Part shown: positions 1 through 6,401 of the stretch, piece by piece
Numbering within the stretch: position 1 is the stretch's first letter
How the letters are laid out: each line of letters begins with the position of its first letter
Assembly: GCA_000434995.1 (NCBI GenBank)
Contig: FR895329.1
Coordinates: forward strand, 1-13,718
Direction of reading: 5' to 3'
Source of the DNA: Firmicutes bacterium CAG:341
Lineage (GTDB): Bacteria > Bacillota > Clostridia > Oscillospirales > Acutalibacteraceae
DNA: 13,718 nt
Made by a program: the position numbers and the translations under genes
The notes under the pieces: model-generated
Database searches by the model: none
Seen by the model: the letters and a program-made list of their open reading frames with translations, nothing else
Told to the model about the DNA's origin: nothing

Positions 1-543
1 GATGATGAACAAGAACTGTACAAATATGGATTCTTTGTTTTACTTTCGCAGATACTATATTTAATAATTGCAATTATTTTAGGATCCATATTTAAATCAG
101 TTTTTGAAAGTGTTATCTTCTATATTGCTTTTCAGTTTATAAGAAGATATGCTGGTGGCTATCATGCCAAGACTGAAACAAGATGCGAAATATTATCTAC
201 TTTATCAATTTTATGCTGTATAGTGCTTATCAAGTTATCAAAAATGTACGATATTAGAATTGCATTACTTAGTATATCTTTAGTATTTGCTGTTTTAATA
301 TTCATTCTTTGTCCGCTTGATACACCGGAAAAGCCTTTAAATGACAAGGAATATAAATATTTTCGCAAAATATCTTGGATAATATTATCGCTGATTATTG
401 TTGCGATAATCGTATCATTTATTTTTAAATTTAATGTTGTATTTGCACCGTGTTGTGCAAGTTTAATACTTGAAGGTGTACTAATTGGCACAGGTAAAAT
501 TAAAAAGGTGTACAACGAAAAAAGAGCAAGCTCTCCGGCATAG
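1..543 (+). CDS. agrB: AgrB-like quorum-sensing peptidase, N-terminus cut by window edge
   Basis: This is the C-terminal ~180 residues of an AgrB-family membrane endopeptidase, which trims and cyclises the AgrD precursor into an autoinducing peptide at the cytoplasmic membrane. The frame is open from base 1, so the start lies outside the window. The sequence shows the family's RRxxGGYHA motif with His at visible residue 55 and Cys at residue 62. This seven-residue spacing matches the catalytic His77/Cys84 pair of S. aureus AgrB. Four or five hydrophobic helices surround it, and a CPLDTPEKP segment is also typical. The last codons form the 5' arm of a long hairpin. No AgrD precursor follows, so it is either upstream of the window or missing. 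Family assignment is firm; the partner peptide is unknown. Confidence 0.9.
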   Translation, partial: DDEQELYKYGFFVLLSQILYLIIAIILGSIFKSVFESVIFYIAFQFIRRYAGGYHAKTETRCEILSTLSILCCIVLIKLSKMYDIRIALLSISLVFAVLIFILCPLDTPEKPLNDKEYKYFRKISWIILSLIIVAIIVSFIFKFNVVFAPCCASLILEGVLIGTGKIKKVYNEKRASSPA

Positions 544-556
544 AGGGCTTGCTCTT
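522..556. terminator. Long hairpin across the agrB stop codon
   Basis: A 14-bp stem (arms 522-535 and 543-556, one T-G wobble) closes a 7-nt loop. The arms are AAGAGCAAGCTCTC and GAGGGCTTGCTCTT. On the minus strand it is followed by a run of six T, as in an intrinsic terminator. On the plus strand only two T follow, so in the agrB direction it would be a weak terminator or a processing or stability hairpin. The agrB stop codon lies at the loop edge. Confidence 0.65.
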
Positions 557-595
557 ACTCGTTGCAAAATAGGAAAATGTAAATACAGAACGCCT

Positions 596-760
596 ATGAA
601 AATTGAACAAGCTATTTACATATCAAAAGCTAATTTGATGTTTTCAGTTTGTCCGAGATGTCATAAAGCGATAGAGCGAGAATATACAAATCACTGCTCC
701 AGCTGTGGTCAAAAGCTTTTATGGCAAGATATAGACAATATTAAAATCACATATAAATAA
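596..760 (+). CDS. Small double-CxxC zinc-ribbon protein
   Basis: About 54 residues with a CPRC...CSSC zinc-ribbon spaced by 15 residues (Cys at residues 18, 21, 34 and 37), followed by GQKLLW. This arrangement is typical of short treble-clef or rubredoxin-like proteins carried by clostridial mobile elements. The ATG at 596 has no good ribosome site. The frame stays open upstream to a TTG at 485, and the residues before the ATG (CKIGKCKYRTP) look protein-like. Translation may therefore begin earlier, or be coupled to agrB, whose 3' end it overlaps in that case. Metal binding is inferred from the cysteines. No function is known to me. Confidence 0.5.
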   Translation: MKIEQAIYISKANLMFSVCPRCHKAIEREYTNHCSSCGQKLLWQDIDNIKITYK

Positions 761-850
761 GCTATACACCTGATGAATTTTCACAAGGCGTATTTTTTTA
801 TTCATTTTTAGTTTTATGTGGTTATGTTACATAGCTAAATATCCATAATT

Positions 851-885
851 CTTGATTTTTGAAAATTCACAAATCAAAAATCAAG
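851..885 (+). promoter_or_regulatory. Perfect 12-bp hairpin embedding the ribosome site of the next gene
   Basis: Arms CTTGATTTTTGA (851-862) and TCAAAAATCAAG (874-885) are perfectly complementary around an 11-nt loop. The 3' arm ends on the first bases of the AAGGAG ribosome site (883-888) of the gene that starts at 896. If it folds in the mRNA, the first three bases of that site are paired. This suggests control of initiation or a protein-binding operator; neither is shown. Confidence 0.55.
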
Positions 886-895
886 GAGAATATAG

Positions 896-1222
896 ATGAA
901 AAGTATATGTGAAATATATGATATTTCTAAAGATTTTGAAATGCCAACAGGTACTGTTTTAATAATTGTCAGCGATATTGAAAAAGATAAAATCATTTCG
1001 ATATTACTAAATACAAAACTAAAAGAAGATATGGTTTTTAATAACACCGAATGGCAAGAATATCTTGAATTTAATGGATTTGTCTATAAAACCCAAGGAA
1101 ACGTAAACTTAGTCTTCTTTAAGCCCTCATTATTTTTTGAAATGTCTCTCAATTTTTTTGCTCATTTTAATTCGTGTTACGATTTTGATTTGAGCGATGT
1201 CTCTCAAAAGTCTCAGTCATAA
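896..1222 (+). CDS. Hypothetical 108-residue protein
   Basis: I do not recognise this protein. It starts at an ATG with a good AAGGAG site 7 nt upstream and encodes a 108-residue acidic product with no clear membrane helix or signal peptide. Mid-protein there are aromatic and hydrophobic strands (VLIIVSDIEKDKI, FNGFVYKTQGNVNLVFF), consistent with a small alpha/beta fold. The last ~10 residues (SDVSQKSQS) are encoded by a TCTCTCAAAAG repeat that recurs in the non-coding DNA just downstream. The natural C-terminus may therefore have been replaced or extended by repeat DNA. It follows the zinc-ribbon gene on the same strand after 135 bases and may be cotranscribed with it. Confidence 0.5.
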   Translation: MKSICEIYDISKDFEMPTGTVLIIVSDIEKDKIISILLNTKLKEDMVFNNTEWQEYLEFNGFVYKTQGNVNLVFFKPSLFFEMSLNFFAHFNSCYDFDLSDVSQKSQS

Positions 1223-1300
1223 ATGCCCTAAATCGCACTAAAATGACTTTGGAATTTTGAAATTTGCTGTCTCTTAGAATCTCTCAAAAGCTCTCGCAAG
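1145..1300. repeat. Cluster of TCTCTCAAAA-type short repeats
   Basis: TCTCTCAA occurs at 1145-1152, TCTCTCAAAAG at 1200-1210 and again at 1280-1290, with partial copies (TCTCAGTC, TCTCTTAGAAT, CTCTCGCAAG) between them. The same unit appears as a tandem pair at 4925-4941 downstream of trxA. Nothing marks it as a known IS end or a CRISPR repeat. Confidence 0.4.
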
Positions 1301-1320
1301 ATTTTGAGGTAAATAAAAAG

Positions 1321-1356
1321 TGCCTGAATACCGCCGTAAAAAGCAGTATTCGGGCA
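1321..1356 (-). terminator. Distal terminator of tandem pair after tRNA-Gln
   Basis: An 11-bp stem (TGCCTGAATAC / GTATTCGGGCA, one wobble) is followed on the minus strand by C then TTTTT. It lies downstream of the tRNA-Gln terminator and serves as a second stop signal. Confidence 0.7.
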
Positions 1357-1357
1357 T

Positions 1358-1388
1358 AAAAAAGCCTCGGAACACGAATGTTCCGAGG
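1358..1388 (-). terminator. Rho-independent terminator of tRNA-Gln
   Basis: A perfect 9-bp GC-rich stem (CCTCGGAAC / GTTCCGAGG, loop 6 nt) at 1365/1366-1388 is followed on the minus strand by G-C and then six T (1358-1363). It sits three bases past the tRNA 3' end. Confidence 0.85.
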
Positions 1389-1391
1389 TAA

Positions 1392-1465
1392 TGGCAGAGG
1401 TATAAGGATTCGAACCTTAAATGACGGAGTCAGAGTCCGGAGTGTTACCGTTACACTATACCTCT
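1392..1465 (-). tRNA. tRNA-Gln, anticodon CTG, CCA encoded
   Basis: The minus strand folds as a full cloverleaf. The acceptor AGAGGTA pairs with TACCTCT, the D stem is GTGT/ACAC, the anticodon loop is CTCTGAC with anticodon CTG, and the T arm is TAAGG-TTCGAAT-CCTTA. A G discriminator and an encoded CCA close the 3' end. The anticodon stem has a C-T mismatch at its first pair (27-43), where tRNA-Gln usually carries A-U. The anticodon reads CAG codons. The gene has its own promoter and two terminators. Confidence 0.93.
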
Positions 1466-1473
1466 ATATTATT

Positions 1474-1501
1474 CAATGCGATAGTTTACTATCGCTTATT
1501 G
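1474..1501 (-). other. Hairpin in the 5' leader of pre-tRNA-Gln
   Basis: CAAT-GCGATAG, loop TTTA, CTATCGC, a two-base bulge, then ATTG. The outer flanks ATATTATTCA (1466-1475) and TGAATAATAT (1503-1512) are also perfect inverted repeats, and the right flank overlaps the -10 box. With transcription starting near 1502, the hairpin occupies almost the whole leader ahead of the mature tRNA. Confidence 0.55.
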
Positions 1502-1508
1502 CTGAATA

Positions 1509-1537
1509 ATATTATCATATTTAGTTTAAAAAGTCAA
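1509..1537 (-). promoter_or_regulatory. Promoter of tRNA-Gln
   Basis: On the minus strand, TTGACT (-35, plus 1532-1537) lies 17 bp from TAATAT (-10, plus 1509-1514), which carries an upstream TGa extension (extended -10). It lies between the ttcA-like stop and the tRNA. Confidence 0.65.
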
Positions 1538-1545
1538 TAGGAAAA

Positions 1546-2691
1546 TTACTCTTTTTCTTTATTTTCGTATTTTTCGAGGAAACTATGTTTAATACCGTCT
1601 TTTTTATAGGCTATTACGGTATCAAGATTTACATTTTCTACGCTTTTGAAAATATTGCTTTCAACCTGCGGGTTGATTTTGCTCATTTGGCTAATCATAT
1701 TTTTAATTTCCTGGCGCTTTGATGCATTGTCAGGGTTGCAGGAAGTACAGGTATCTGTAAATTTGCAGGCACACTGAATAAAATGCAAATCATTATAATC
1801 ACGCCAATGCTTAATTTCTTTTTCACGGATTAAATACATTGGGCGAATAAGTTGCATTCCTTCAAAGTTGGTTGAATGAAGCTTCGGCATCATTGTTTGA
1901 ACCTGGCCGCCGTAAAGCATACCCATTAAAATCGTTTCTATAACATCATCATAATGGTGACCGAGTGCAATTTTGTTGCAGCCGAGTTCCTTGGCTTTGT
2001 TATAAAGATGGCCTCTTCTCATCCTTGCACATAGGTAGCAAGGTGATTTTTCGATATGCAATACAGATTCAAAAATGTTTGATTCAAAAACAGTTATAGG
2101 AATATTTAAAAGTTTGGCATTTTTTTCAATGATTTCTCTGTTTTCAGGGCTGTATCCCGGGTCCATAACAAGATAGATTACTTCAAAAGGAAATTTGTTA
2201 TGGCGCTTTAATTCCTGAAAAAGTTTTGCCATAAGCATTGAATCCTTACCGCCGGAAATGCAGACGGCAATTTTATCGCCCTCTTCCACAAGCTGATAAT
2301 CGTTAATTGCACTGGTAAATTTGCTCCAAATGCCTTTATGAAATTTCTTGTTTATGCTTCTTTCTATATCTTTTACCCGGTCACTGTCATCTTTTAAATT
2401 GGCAAGCATATAGCCATAATAACCCTCTTTTAAATTAGCGGCGTTGAAGCCCTTTTCACGCATATTTTGGGCTACCGGGTCACTGATGATACCACTTTTG
2501 CAACATATTATTAAAAGCTTATCTTTTGGTAATGTGCCTAGCTTTTCATCAAGTCGATTTTGAGGAATATTTACAGCATTGTTTATTGTTCCGTAAGTAA
2601 AAGCTATTTCATCTCTTATATCAATTACAAGATATTCGCTTTCGTCAAGTTTAAGCATTTCGCTTACACTTATTTCTTCATACTTTTTCAT
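1546..2691 (-). CDS. Rhodanese-TtcA fusion, tRNA 2-thiocytidine synthetase family
   Basis: 381 residues in two parts. Residues ~5-100 form a rhodanese domain with VIDIRDE and an active-site-like CKSG loop (Cys64), which could carry a persulfide. Residues ~115-340 are a TtcA-type PP-loop enzyme. It has the ATP-binding SGGKDS at 146-151, the CYLC plus ARMRRG motif at 218-226 that in TtcA helps hold an iron-sulfur cluster, GHHYDD at 244-249, and further cysteines at 307, 309, 315 and 318. TtcA thiolates C32 of some tRNAs. A fused rhodanese suggests built-in sulfur delivery, which is an inference. The start has an AAGGAAG site. It lies 14 nt after tcdA and shares its promoter. A related PP-loop thiolase with another tRNA target is possible. 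Confidence 0.85.
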   Translation of the reverse strand: MKKYEEISVSEMLKLDESEYLVIDIRDEIAFTYGTINNAVNIPQNRLDEKLGTLPKDKLLIICCKSGIISDPVAQNMREKGFNAANLKEGYYGYMLANLKDDSDRVKDIERSINKKFHKGIWSKFTSAINDYQLVEEGDKIAVCISGGKDSMLMAKLFQELKRHNKFPFEVIYLVMDPGYSPENREIIEKNAKLLNIPITVFESNIFESVLHIEKSPCYLCARMRRGHLYNKAKELGCNKIALGHHYDDVIETILMGMLYGGQVQTMMPKLHSTNFEGMQLIRPMYLIREKEIKHWRDYNDLHFIQCACKFTDTCTSCNPDNASKRQEIKNMISQMSKINPQVESNIFKSVENVNLDTVIAYKKDGIKHSFLEKYENKEKE

Positions 2692-2705
2692 AATTCTTCC
2701 TTAAA

Positions 2706-3461
2706 TTATTTTTTGATGAGGTCTTTTACCACTTCGCCGGCGATTATTAAACCTACTGTTGACGGAACAAAAGCATTGCTTCCCGGCACTTGCCTTCTTG
2801 CTGTGCATGTCCTCTCTGTACCCGGCGGGCAAACGCAGTGATGTTTGCAACTGTTTGCCGCACTTTCTTTTGGTTTAATAGGTATTTCTTTTGAATATAC
2901 AACTTTTAACTTGCGAACTTTTCTTTTCTTTAACTCATATCTCATTACCCTTGCAAGCGGGTCAACACTCGTTTTGTAAATATCAGATACTTCAAATGCG
3001 GTTGGGTCCATTTTATTTCCTGCACCCATAGAACAAATTATAGGCACACCGGCTTGCTTTGCCTGCATTACAAGTGCTATTTTGCCTGAAACAGTATCAA
3101 TTGCGTCAACTACATAGTCGTATTTTGAAAAATCAAATTCATTCGCAGTTTCATTTGAATAAAATGTTTGGTGCTTGTACACCTTGCAATCGGGATTGAT
3201 TGATTTTATTCTTTCTTCGGCAACATCAACTTTGTATTTGCCGATTGTATCTGTGGTGGCAATGATTTGACGGTTGATATTAGTTAAACATACCTTGTCA
3301 TCATCAATAATGTCAATAGCGCCGATTCCGCTTCTGACTAATGCTTCAACTGTATATCCGCCGACTCCGCCGACTCCGAAAACAGCAACGCGCGAAGCAT
3401 TAAGCTTTTGCACAGCTTCTTCGCCAATCAGTAATTCAGTTCTTGAAAAACGATTTAACAT
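2706..3461 (-). CDS. tcdA: TcdA/CsdL-like tRNA threonylcarbamoyladenosine dehydratase
   Basis: A 251-residue E1-like enzyme that, in the family, uses ATP to cyclise t6A37 of tRNA to ct6A. The nucleotide-binding GVGGVGGY lies at 29-36, the NINRQ motif characteristic of E1/ThiF/MoeB-like adenylyltransferases at 61-65, and DAIDT at 119-123. A Cys-rich loop (CKHHCVCPPG, residues 205-214, with another Cys at 219) precedes the SNAFVPS segment, as seen in Firmicute members. Length is normal. It starts at an ATG behind GGTGGGG, is first in an operon with the TtcA fusion, and is driven by the consensus promoter at 3506-3534. Both products modify the tRNA anticodon arm, which makes the pairing coherent. 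Confidence 0.9.
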   Translation of the reverse strand: MLNRFSRTELLIGEEAVQKLNASRVAVFGVGGVGGYTVEALVRSGIGAIDIIDDDKVCLTNINRQIIATTDTIGKYKVDVAEERIKSINPDCKVYKHQTFYSNETANEFDFSKYDYVVDAIDTVSGKIALVMQAKQAGVPIICSMGAGNKMDPTAFEVSDIYKTSVDPLARVMRYELKKRKVRKLKVVYSKEIPIKPKESAANSCKHHCVCPPGTERTCTARRQVPGSNAFVPSTVGLIIAGEVVKDLIKK

Positions 3462-3505
3462 AATAACCCCACCGATAATATTGTTATAATTTATTATTTT
3501 ATAAG

Positions 3506-3534
3506 ATTATATATTTCTTAACCTACCTTGTCAA
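3506..3534 (-). promoter_or_regulatory. Consensus sigma-A promoter of tcdA operon
   Basis: On the minus strand there is a perfect TTGACA (plus 3529-3534), a 17-bp spacer and a perfect TATAAT (plus 3506-3511), about 45 bases before the tcdA ATG. It is back-to-back with the trxB promoter. Confidence 0.88.
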
Positions 3535-3569
3535 TAGGTGAATTATATATTAACAAACATTTGAAAATA

Positions 3570-3598
3570 TTGACATTTGTCAGAAAAATGTGTATAAC
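3570..3598 (+). promoter_or_regulatory. Promoter of the trxB-trxA operon
   Basis: TTGACA (3570-3575), a 17-bp spacer and TATAAC (3593-3598), 47 bases before the ATG. The -35 box lies inside a small palindrome, TGACA-TT-TGTCA (3571-3582), which could be a repressor site. This is suggestive only. Confidence 0.8.
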
Positions 3599-3645
3599 TA
3601 AATCGAAAACAGAAATAATTATAATAAAAATTGAGGCAAATAATA

Positions 3646-4518
3646 ATGAGATACGATATAGCAATTATCGGCACCGGGCCTGCCGGTATTTCAGCGGCAA
3701 TAACTGCCAAGTTGAGAAATAAAAATATCATTTTATTTGGAAATAAAGATTTGAGTGATAAAATAAATAAAGCCCATTCAATTAAAAATTATACGGGCTT
3801 GCCTAATGTGACGGGCGAAGAACTTGCAACTGCACTTAAAAATCATCTTAATGATTTAGATATTGAAATAACAGAAAAAAGAGTTAATGCAGTATATTCA
3901 ATGGGCGAATATTTTGCCCTGCAAGTCGGCAAAGAAATGATTGAAAGTAAATCACTTATAATTGCAACGGGCGTTACCGCTTTAAAAACACTTGAAAATG
4001 AAGATGAGTTTTTGGGTAGGGGAGTAAGCTACTGTGCAACCTGTGATGCACATTTTTGTAAGGGTAAAGATGTGGCTGTTATTGCTTATACCAAAGAAGC
4101 AGAGGAAGATGCTTTGTTTTTAAGCGAGGTATGCAGCAGTATAAAATATTTTCCGCTTTATGATATTTCAAATGAAATTTTTGATAAATACGGTAATATA
4201 CAAATAATTAAAGATAAGCCGATAGGCTTTGCCGGAAATATGAAAGCGGAAAAAATAATTTGCGAAAATTCAAGTTACGATGCGTTTTCAACTTTTGTGG
4301 TTAGAAATAATATATCGGCGGATAAGCTTGTGCCGGGACTTAAAACAGACGGTACACATATAATAGTTGATTTGCAAATGGAAACTAATATTAAAGGTCT
4401 TTTTGCCTGCGGTGATATTGCCGGCAAACCATACCAATATATTAAATCAGCAGGGCAGGGTAATATTGCCGCACTATCGGCAATTGCTTACCTTGCAAAT
4501 AAAAGCAAAGGAGAATAA
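3646..4518 (+). CDS. Thioredoxin reductase-like flavoprotein lacking NADPH motifs (FFTR-like)
   Basis: 290 residues, starting at the ATG behind TTGAGG; an upstream TTG has no site of its own. FAD motifs are intact: GTGPAG at 9-14, IIATG at 105-109, and CGDIAGKPYQYIKSAGQG near 256-273. The redox centre CATC (Cys130, Cys133) is canonical. The NADPH domain is abnormal: the usual GGGxSA after VAVI is AYTKEA, and the HRR-type motif that grips the 2'-phosphate is absent. This matches the ferredoxin-dependent flavin thioredoxin reductases described from Clostridium, which draw electrons from ferredoxin instead of NADPH. The assignment to that group is inferred from the missing motifs. It sits 2 nt upstream of trxA, its likely substrate. 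Confidence 0.85.
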   Translation: MRYDIAIIGTGPAGISAAITAKLRNKNIILFGNKDLSDKINKAHSIKNYTGLPNVTGEELATALKNHLNDLDIEITEKRVNAVYSMGEYFALQVGKEMIESKSLIIATGVTALKTLENEDEFLGRGVSYCATCDAHFCKGKDVAVIAYTKEAEEDALFLSEVCSSIKYFPLYDISNEIFDKYGNIQIIKDKPIGFAGNMKAEKIICENSSYDAFSTFVVRNNISADKLVPGLKTDGTHIIVDLQMETNIKGLFACGDIAGKPYQYIKSAGQGNIAALSAIAYLANKSKGE

Positions 4519-4520
4519 AT

Positions 4521-4835
4521 ATGGTTGAAGAAATCAGAAACAGTGAATTTGATGATGTGCTTAAAAGTAAGCTTGCAGTAGTGGATTTTTCTGCTGTGTG
4601 GTGCGGCCCTTGCCAAATGCTTGCACCGATTTTAGAGGAACTTTCGGAAGAAATGGACGGAGAGGCGGATTTTTATTCGGCAGATGTTGATGAAAATCGA
4701 GACCTTGCATATCAGTTTGATATTCAAAGCATACCGGCAATCGTGATTTTCTCAAACGGCGAAGAGGTTGAAAGAACGGTAGGCTTTATGCCGAAAGATG
4801 AATTGAAAGCTTTTATCAAAAGCGCAGAAAAGTAA
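4521..4835 (+). CDS. trxA: Thioredoxin
   Basis: A complete 104-residue thioredoxin, the small dithiol protein that reduces cytoplasmic disulfides. The WCGPC active site is at residues 27-31 (Cys28, Cys31), with the preceding VDFSAVW strand and the cis-proline loop SIPA followed by IVIF. A GFM segment near the C-terminus is also typical. The ATG lies 2 nt after the reductase stop with an AAGGAGA site inside the end of that gene, so the two are translationally coupled. Thioredoxin reduction by its neighbour is the expected partnership. A bidirectional terminator follows. Confidence 0.95.
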   Translation: MVEEIRNSEFDDVLKSKLAVVDFSAVWCGPCQMLAPILEELSEEMDGEADFYSADVDENRDLAYQFDIQSIPAIVIFSNGEEVERTVGFMPKDELKAFIKSAEK

Positions 4836-4844
4836 TGAATAAGC

Positions 4845-4888
4845 AAAAAAACCGAGCAAATGGAGTCAGAGGCTCGCAATCTTTTTTT
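4845..4888. terminator. Bidirectional terminator between convergent operons
   Basis: CGAGC (4853-4857) pairs with GCTCG (4872-4876). Seven T follow at 4882-4888 on the plus strand, and a seven-A run (4845-4851) precedes it, giving GGTTTTTTT on the minus strand. It can end trxA (+) and any read-through from the island (-). Confidence 0.7.
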
Positions 4889-5131
4889 AAAACCGCCTAT
4901 TTAAGCCATTTTTCAGACTTTGCGTCTCTCAAAAATCTCTCAGAATTTTATTTTTGCTTATAGCCGCAAATTCGTATGAGGAATTGCGAACCTTACATAA
5001 AAGAGTCTTAAGCAACTTACAAAATTTGATATTGCCAATGCTATAATAATCAAACAATAACTTTTCTATGTTTTTATAGAAAATAGCATCAGTGAATATT
5101 TTATTTTCATATTTGTGAATGCCTTTTATTC
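4889..5131. other. Gene-free gap with repeat copy and small hairpins
   Basis: No coding sequence is supported. The gap holds a tandem TCTCTCAAAAA / TCTCTCAGAATTTTA unit (4925-4950) like the copies near 1200-1290. It also holds a hairpin CGCAAATTC/GAATTGCG with one bulged A (4965-4988) and an AT-rich hairpin TTTTCTAT/ATAGAAAA (5062-5083), which may mark the 3' end of the minus-strand island. Confidence 0.45.
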
Positions 5132-5506
5132 CTATAAATTTAAAGTTATTTTGCCGTAAAAATTACTATTTTGTTCTTCGTTTTCTGTAATCTCAAACCC
5201 GAATTTTTCATAAAAATGATACAATCTATCCTTATGGTCTAAATCGACCGTCGATAAATGACCGTAAATAGTTTTGTATCCGTTTTCTTTTGCATAAGAT
5301 ATAAGTTTTTGCATCATCAAAGTGCCATATCCCTTGCAAAAATCTTTACATTTATAATGCCTTATATCACCGATTAATATTGTATCATCAGATTCTATTG
5401 TGCATAGCATTTTTGCTTTAGGTATTTCACCTTTATTTGCTACTATTTGTAATGAACAACCATATACCGTATATTCTGCTGAAATCGGCTTTTTCTTAAA
5501 TAACAT
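5132..5506 (-). CDS. GNAT-family N-acetyltransferase
   Basis: 124 residues from the ATG at 5506, which has an AAGGAT site overlapping the stop codon of the upstream TIR gene. A further ATG at 5533 lacks one. The GNAT core is visible: strand GDIRHY, the acetyl-CoA pyrophosphate loop CKGYGT (57-62) followed by the helix LMMQKLISYAKENG, a YKTIYGHL strand, and the terminal LYHFYEKFGFEI segment (95-105). The substrate is unknown. It is last in the TIR operon and coupled to it, so it may modify a system component, or it may simply be carried along. The lack of cargo-specific motifs prevents a better call. Confidence 0.82.
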   Translation of the reverse strand: MLFKKKPISAEYTVYGCSLQIVANKGEIPKAKMLCTIESDDTILIGDIRHYKCKDFCKGYGTLMMQKLISYAKENGYKTIYGHLSTVDLDHKDRLYHFYEKFGFEITENEEQNSNFYGKITLNL

Positions 5507-5516
5507 AAAATCATCC

Positions 5517-6095
5517 TTATATTGTTTTAACAATATTATAATCGCTAACAGAGTTCTTTTTTGTTACTGCTCTCTCTATGTAATATTCCATATCGCTGTT
5601 AAATGTGTTCCATTGAATAACTTCGGCATAATTATTTGAAATATTATCTCTCATAATTTTAAATAGTGACGATGGCTGATAATAGTCATAAGAGCCATAA
5701 CTATTAGGCAATATTACAAACAACAACGCATTACTATAACTTGTTCTTCCATTACGGCTTTGATTTTGTAAAGAATATGATATCTCCCAAGGAATCCATT
5801 GATCTTCATCGTATCTATATGTTTCTCTCATATTCGGCGAAATTAAAACTATAGTAACAGAACTATCATAGATTTTGTCTTTTAATTTTTCCCAAATCAT
5901 ATCTTCTGTTAGATATGATAAATCTTGATTATTTCTTTCGCCTTTATAGTAAGCACAATTCGTATTGCCCATTCTATTTTCAATTAAATCGACATAATCT
6001 CTAACGGTACTTTTATTGTACCAAGAGTACCCATTAGAAATTGACGCTACCGATGAATCAGCATATTTATATGATACAAAAACTTTTCTTGCCAT
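5517..6095 (-). CDS. ThsB-like (MTH538/DUF1863-type) TIR protein, copy B
   Basis: 192 residues from the ATG at 6095, which has a clear AAGGAG site; the longer reading from 6140 has none. The protein is a short stand-alone TIR-like domain. It has an RKVFVSYKYAD N-terminal strand (3-13), a YKGERNNQDLSYL loop (50-62), IWEKLKDKIYDSSVTIVLIS (67-86) and WIPWEIS (100-106), with Glu104 the candidate catalytic residue. In Thoeris, proteins of this family convert NAD+ into a cyclic or adducted ADP-ribose messenger after phage infection. It closely resembles the copy two genes upstream. Its ribosome site overlaps the end of the small membrane protein gene, pointing to coupled translation. Enzymatic activity is inferred. 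Confidence 0.85.
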   Translation of the reverse strand: MARKVFVSYKYADSSVASISNGYSWYNKSTVRDYVDLIENRMGNTNCAYYKGERNNQDLSYLTEDMIWEKLKDKIYDSSVTIVLISPNMRETYRYDEDQWIPWEISYSLQNQSRNGRTSYSNALLFVILPNSYGSYDYYQPSSLFKIMRDNISNNYAEVIQWNTFNSDMEYYIERAVTKKNSVSDYNIVKTI

Positions 6096-6105
6096 AACAT
6101 TCTCC

Positions 6106-6315
6106 TTATTTGATAAAAAAATAAAATATAAAAAGTGCAATAATTATTGCCCCATAAAATAGACCTGTTGAAACGGATAAAAATGCCTTTAGGTAACTAC
6201 ATAATCCCTTATATGAATCAGGAATACTCATTGAATAATCTTGCACCGTTTCTGTAACTTCTATTTCGGCAACTCGATACTTAACCAACAATTTTTTGTC
6301 TAATCTTCTTATCAT
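6106..6315 (-). CDS. Small single-pass membrane protein between the TIR genes
   Basis: A predicted 69-residue protein. It has a basic N-terminus (MIRRLDKKLLVKYR), a soluble middle, and one strong C-terminal membrane helix (about residues 44-68, AFLSV...FIFYFFIK). Its stop codon lies within the AAGGAGA site of the downstream TIR gene. Upstream, the only ribosome-site candidate is a weak GGAA, and an 86-base AT-rich gap precedes it, so expression may be low or start at a local TATAAT-like box. I do not recognise the family. In this setting it could tether a TIR protein or act as a small membrane effector. Both ideas rest on position and hydrophobicity only. Confidence 0.6.
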   Translation of the reverse strand: MIRRLDKKLLVKYRVAEIEVTETVQDYSMSIPDSYKGLCSYLKAFLSVSTGLFYGAIIIALFIFYFFIK

Positions 6316-6401
6316 TAATCGTATTCCGATAATAAATATTCAATAAATTGCTACATATTTTATTATTAAGCAGAACAACAATTAAACTGATGTTTATAAT
6401 A

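Noticed and set aside
162..515. Antisense reading opposite agrB
   Set aside because: Shadow of the agrB frame, which has the catalytic motif; no ribosome site or motif on the minus strand.
770..850. Tiny frames (12 and 6 codons) as a possible AgrD
   Set aside because: Too short, without an amphipathic leader, thiolactone-type core or acidic tail.
1145..1300. CRISPR-like array
   Set aside because: The units are ~10 bases, irregularly spaced and degenerate; there are no constant-length spacers.
5042..5047. TATAAT box on the plus strand after trxA
   Set aside because: No -35 at a usable distance and no plus-strand gene downstream before the convergent island.
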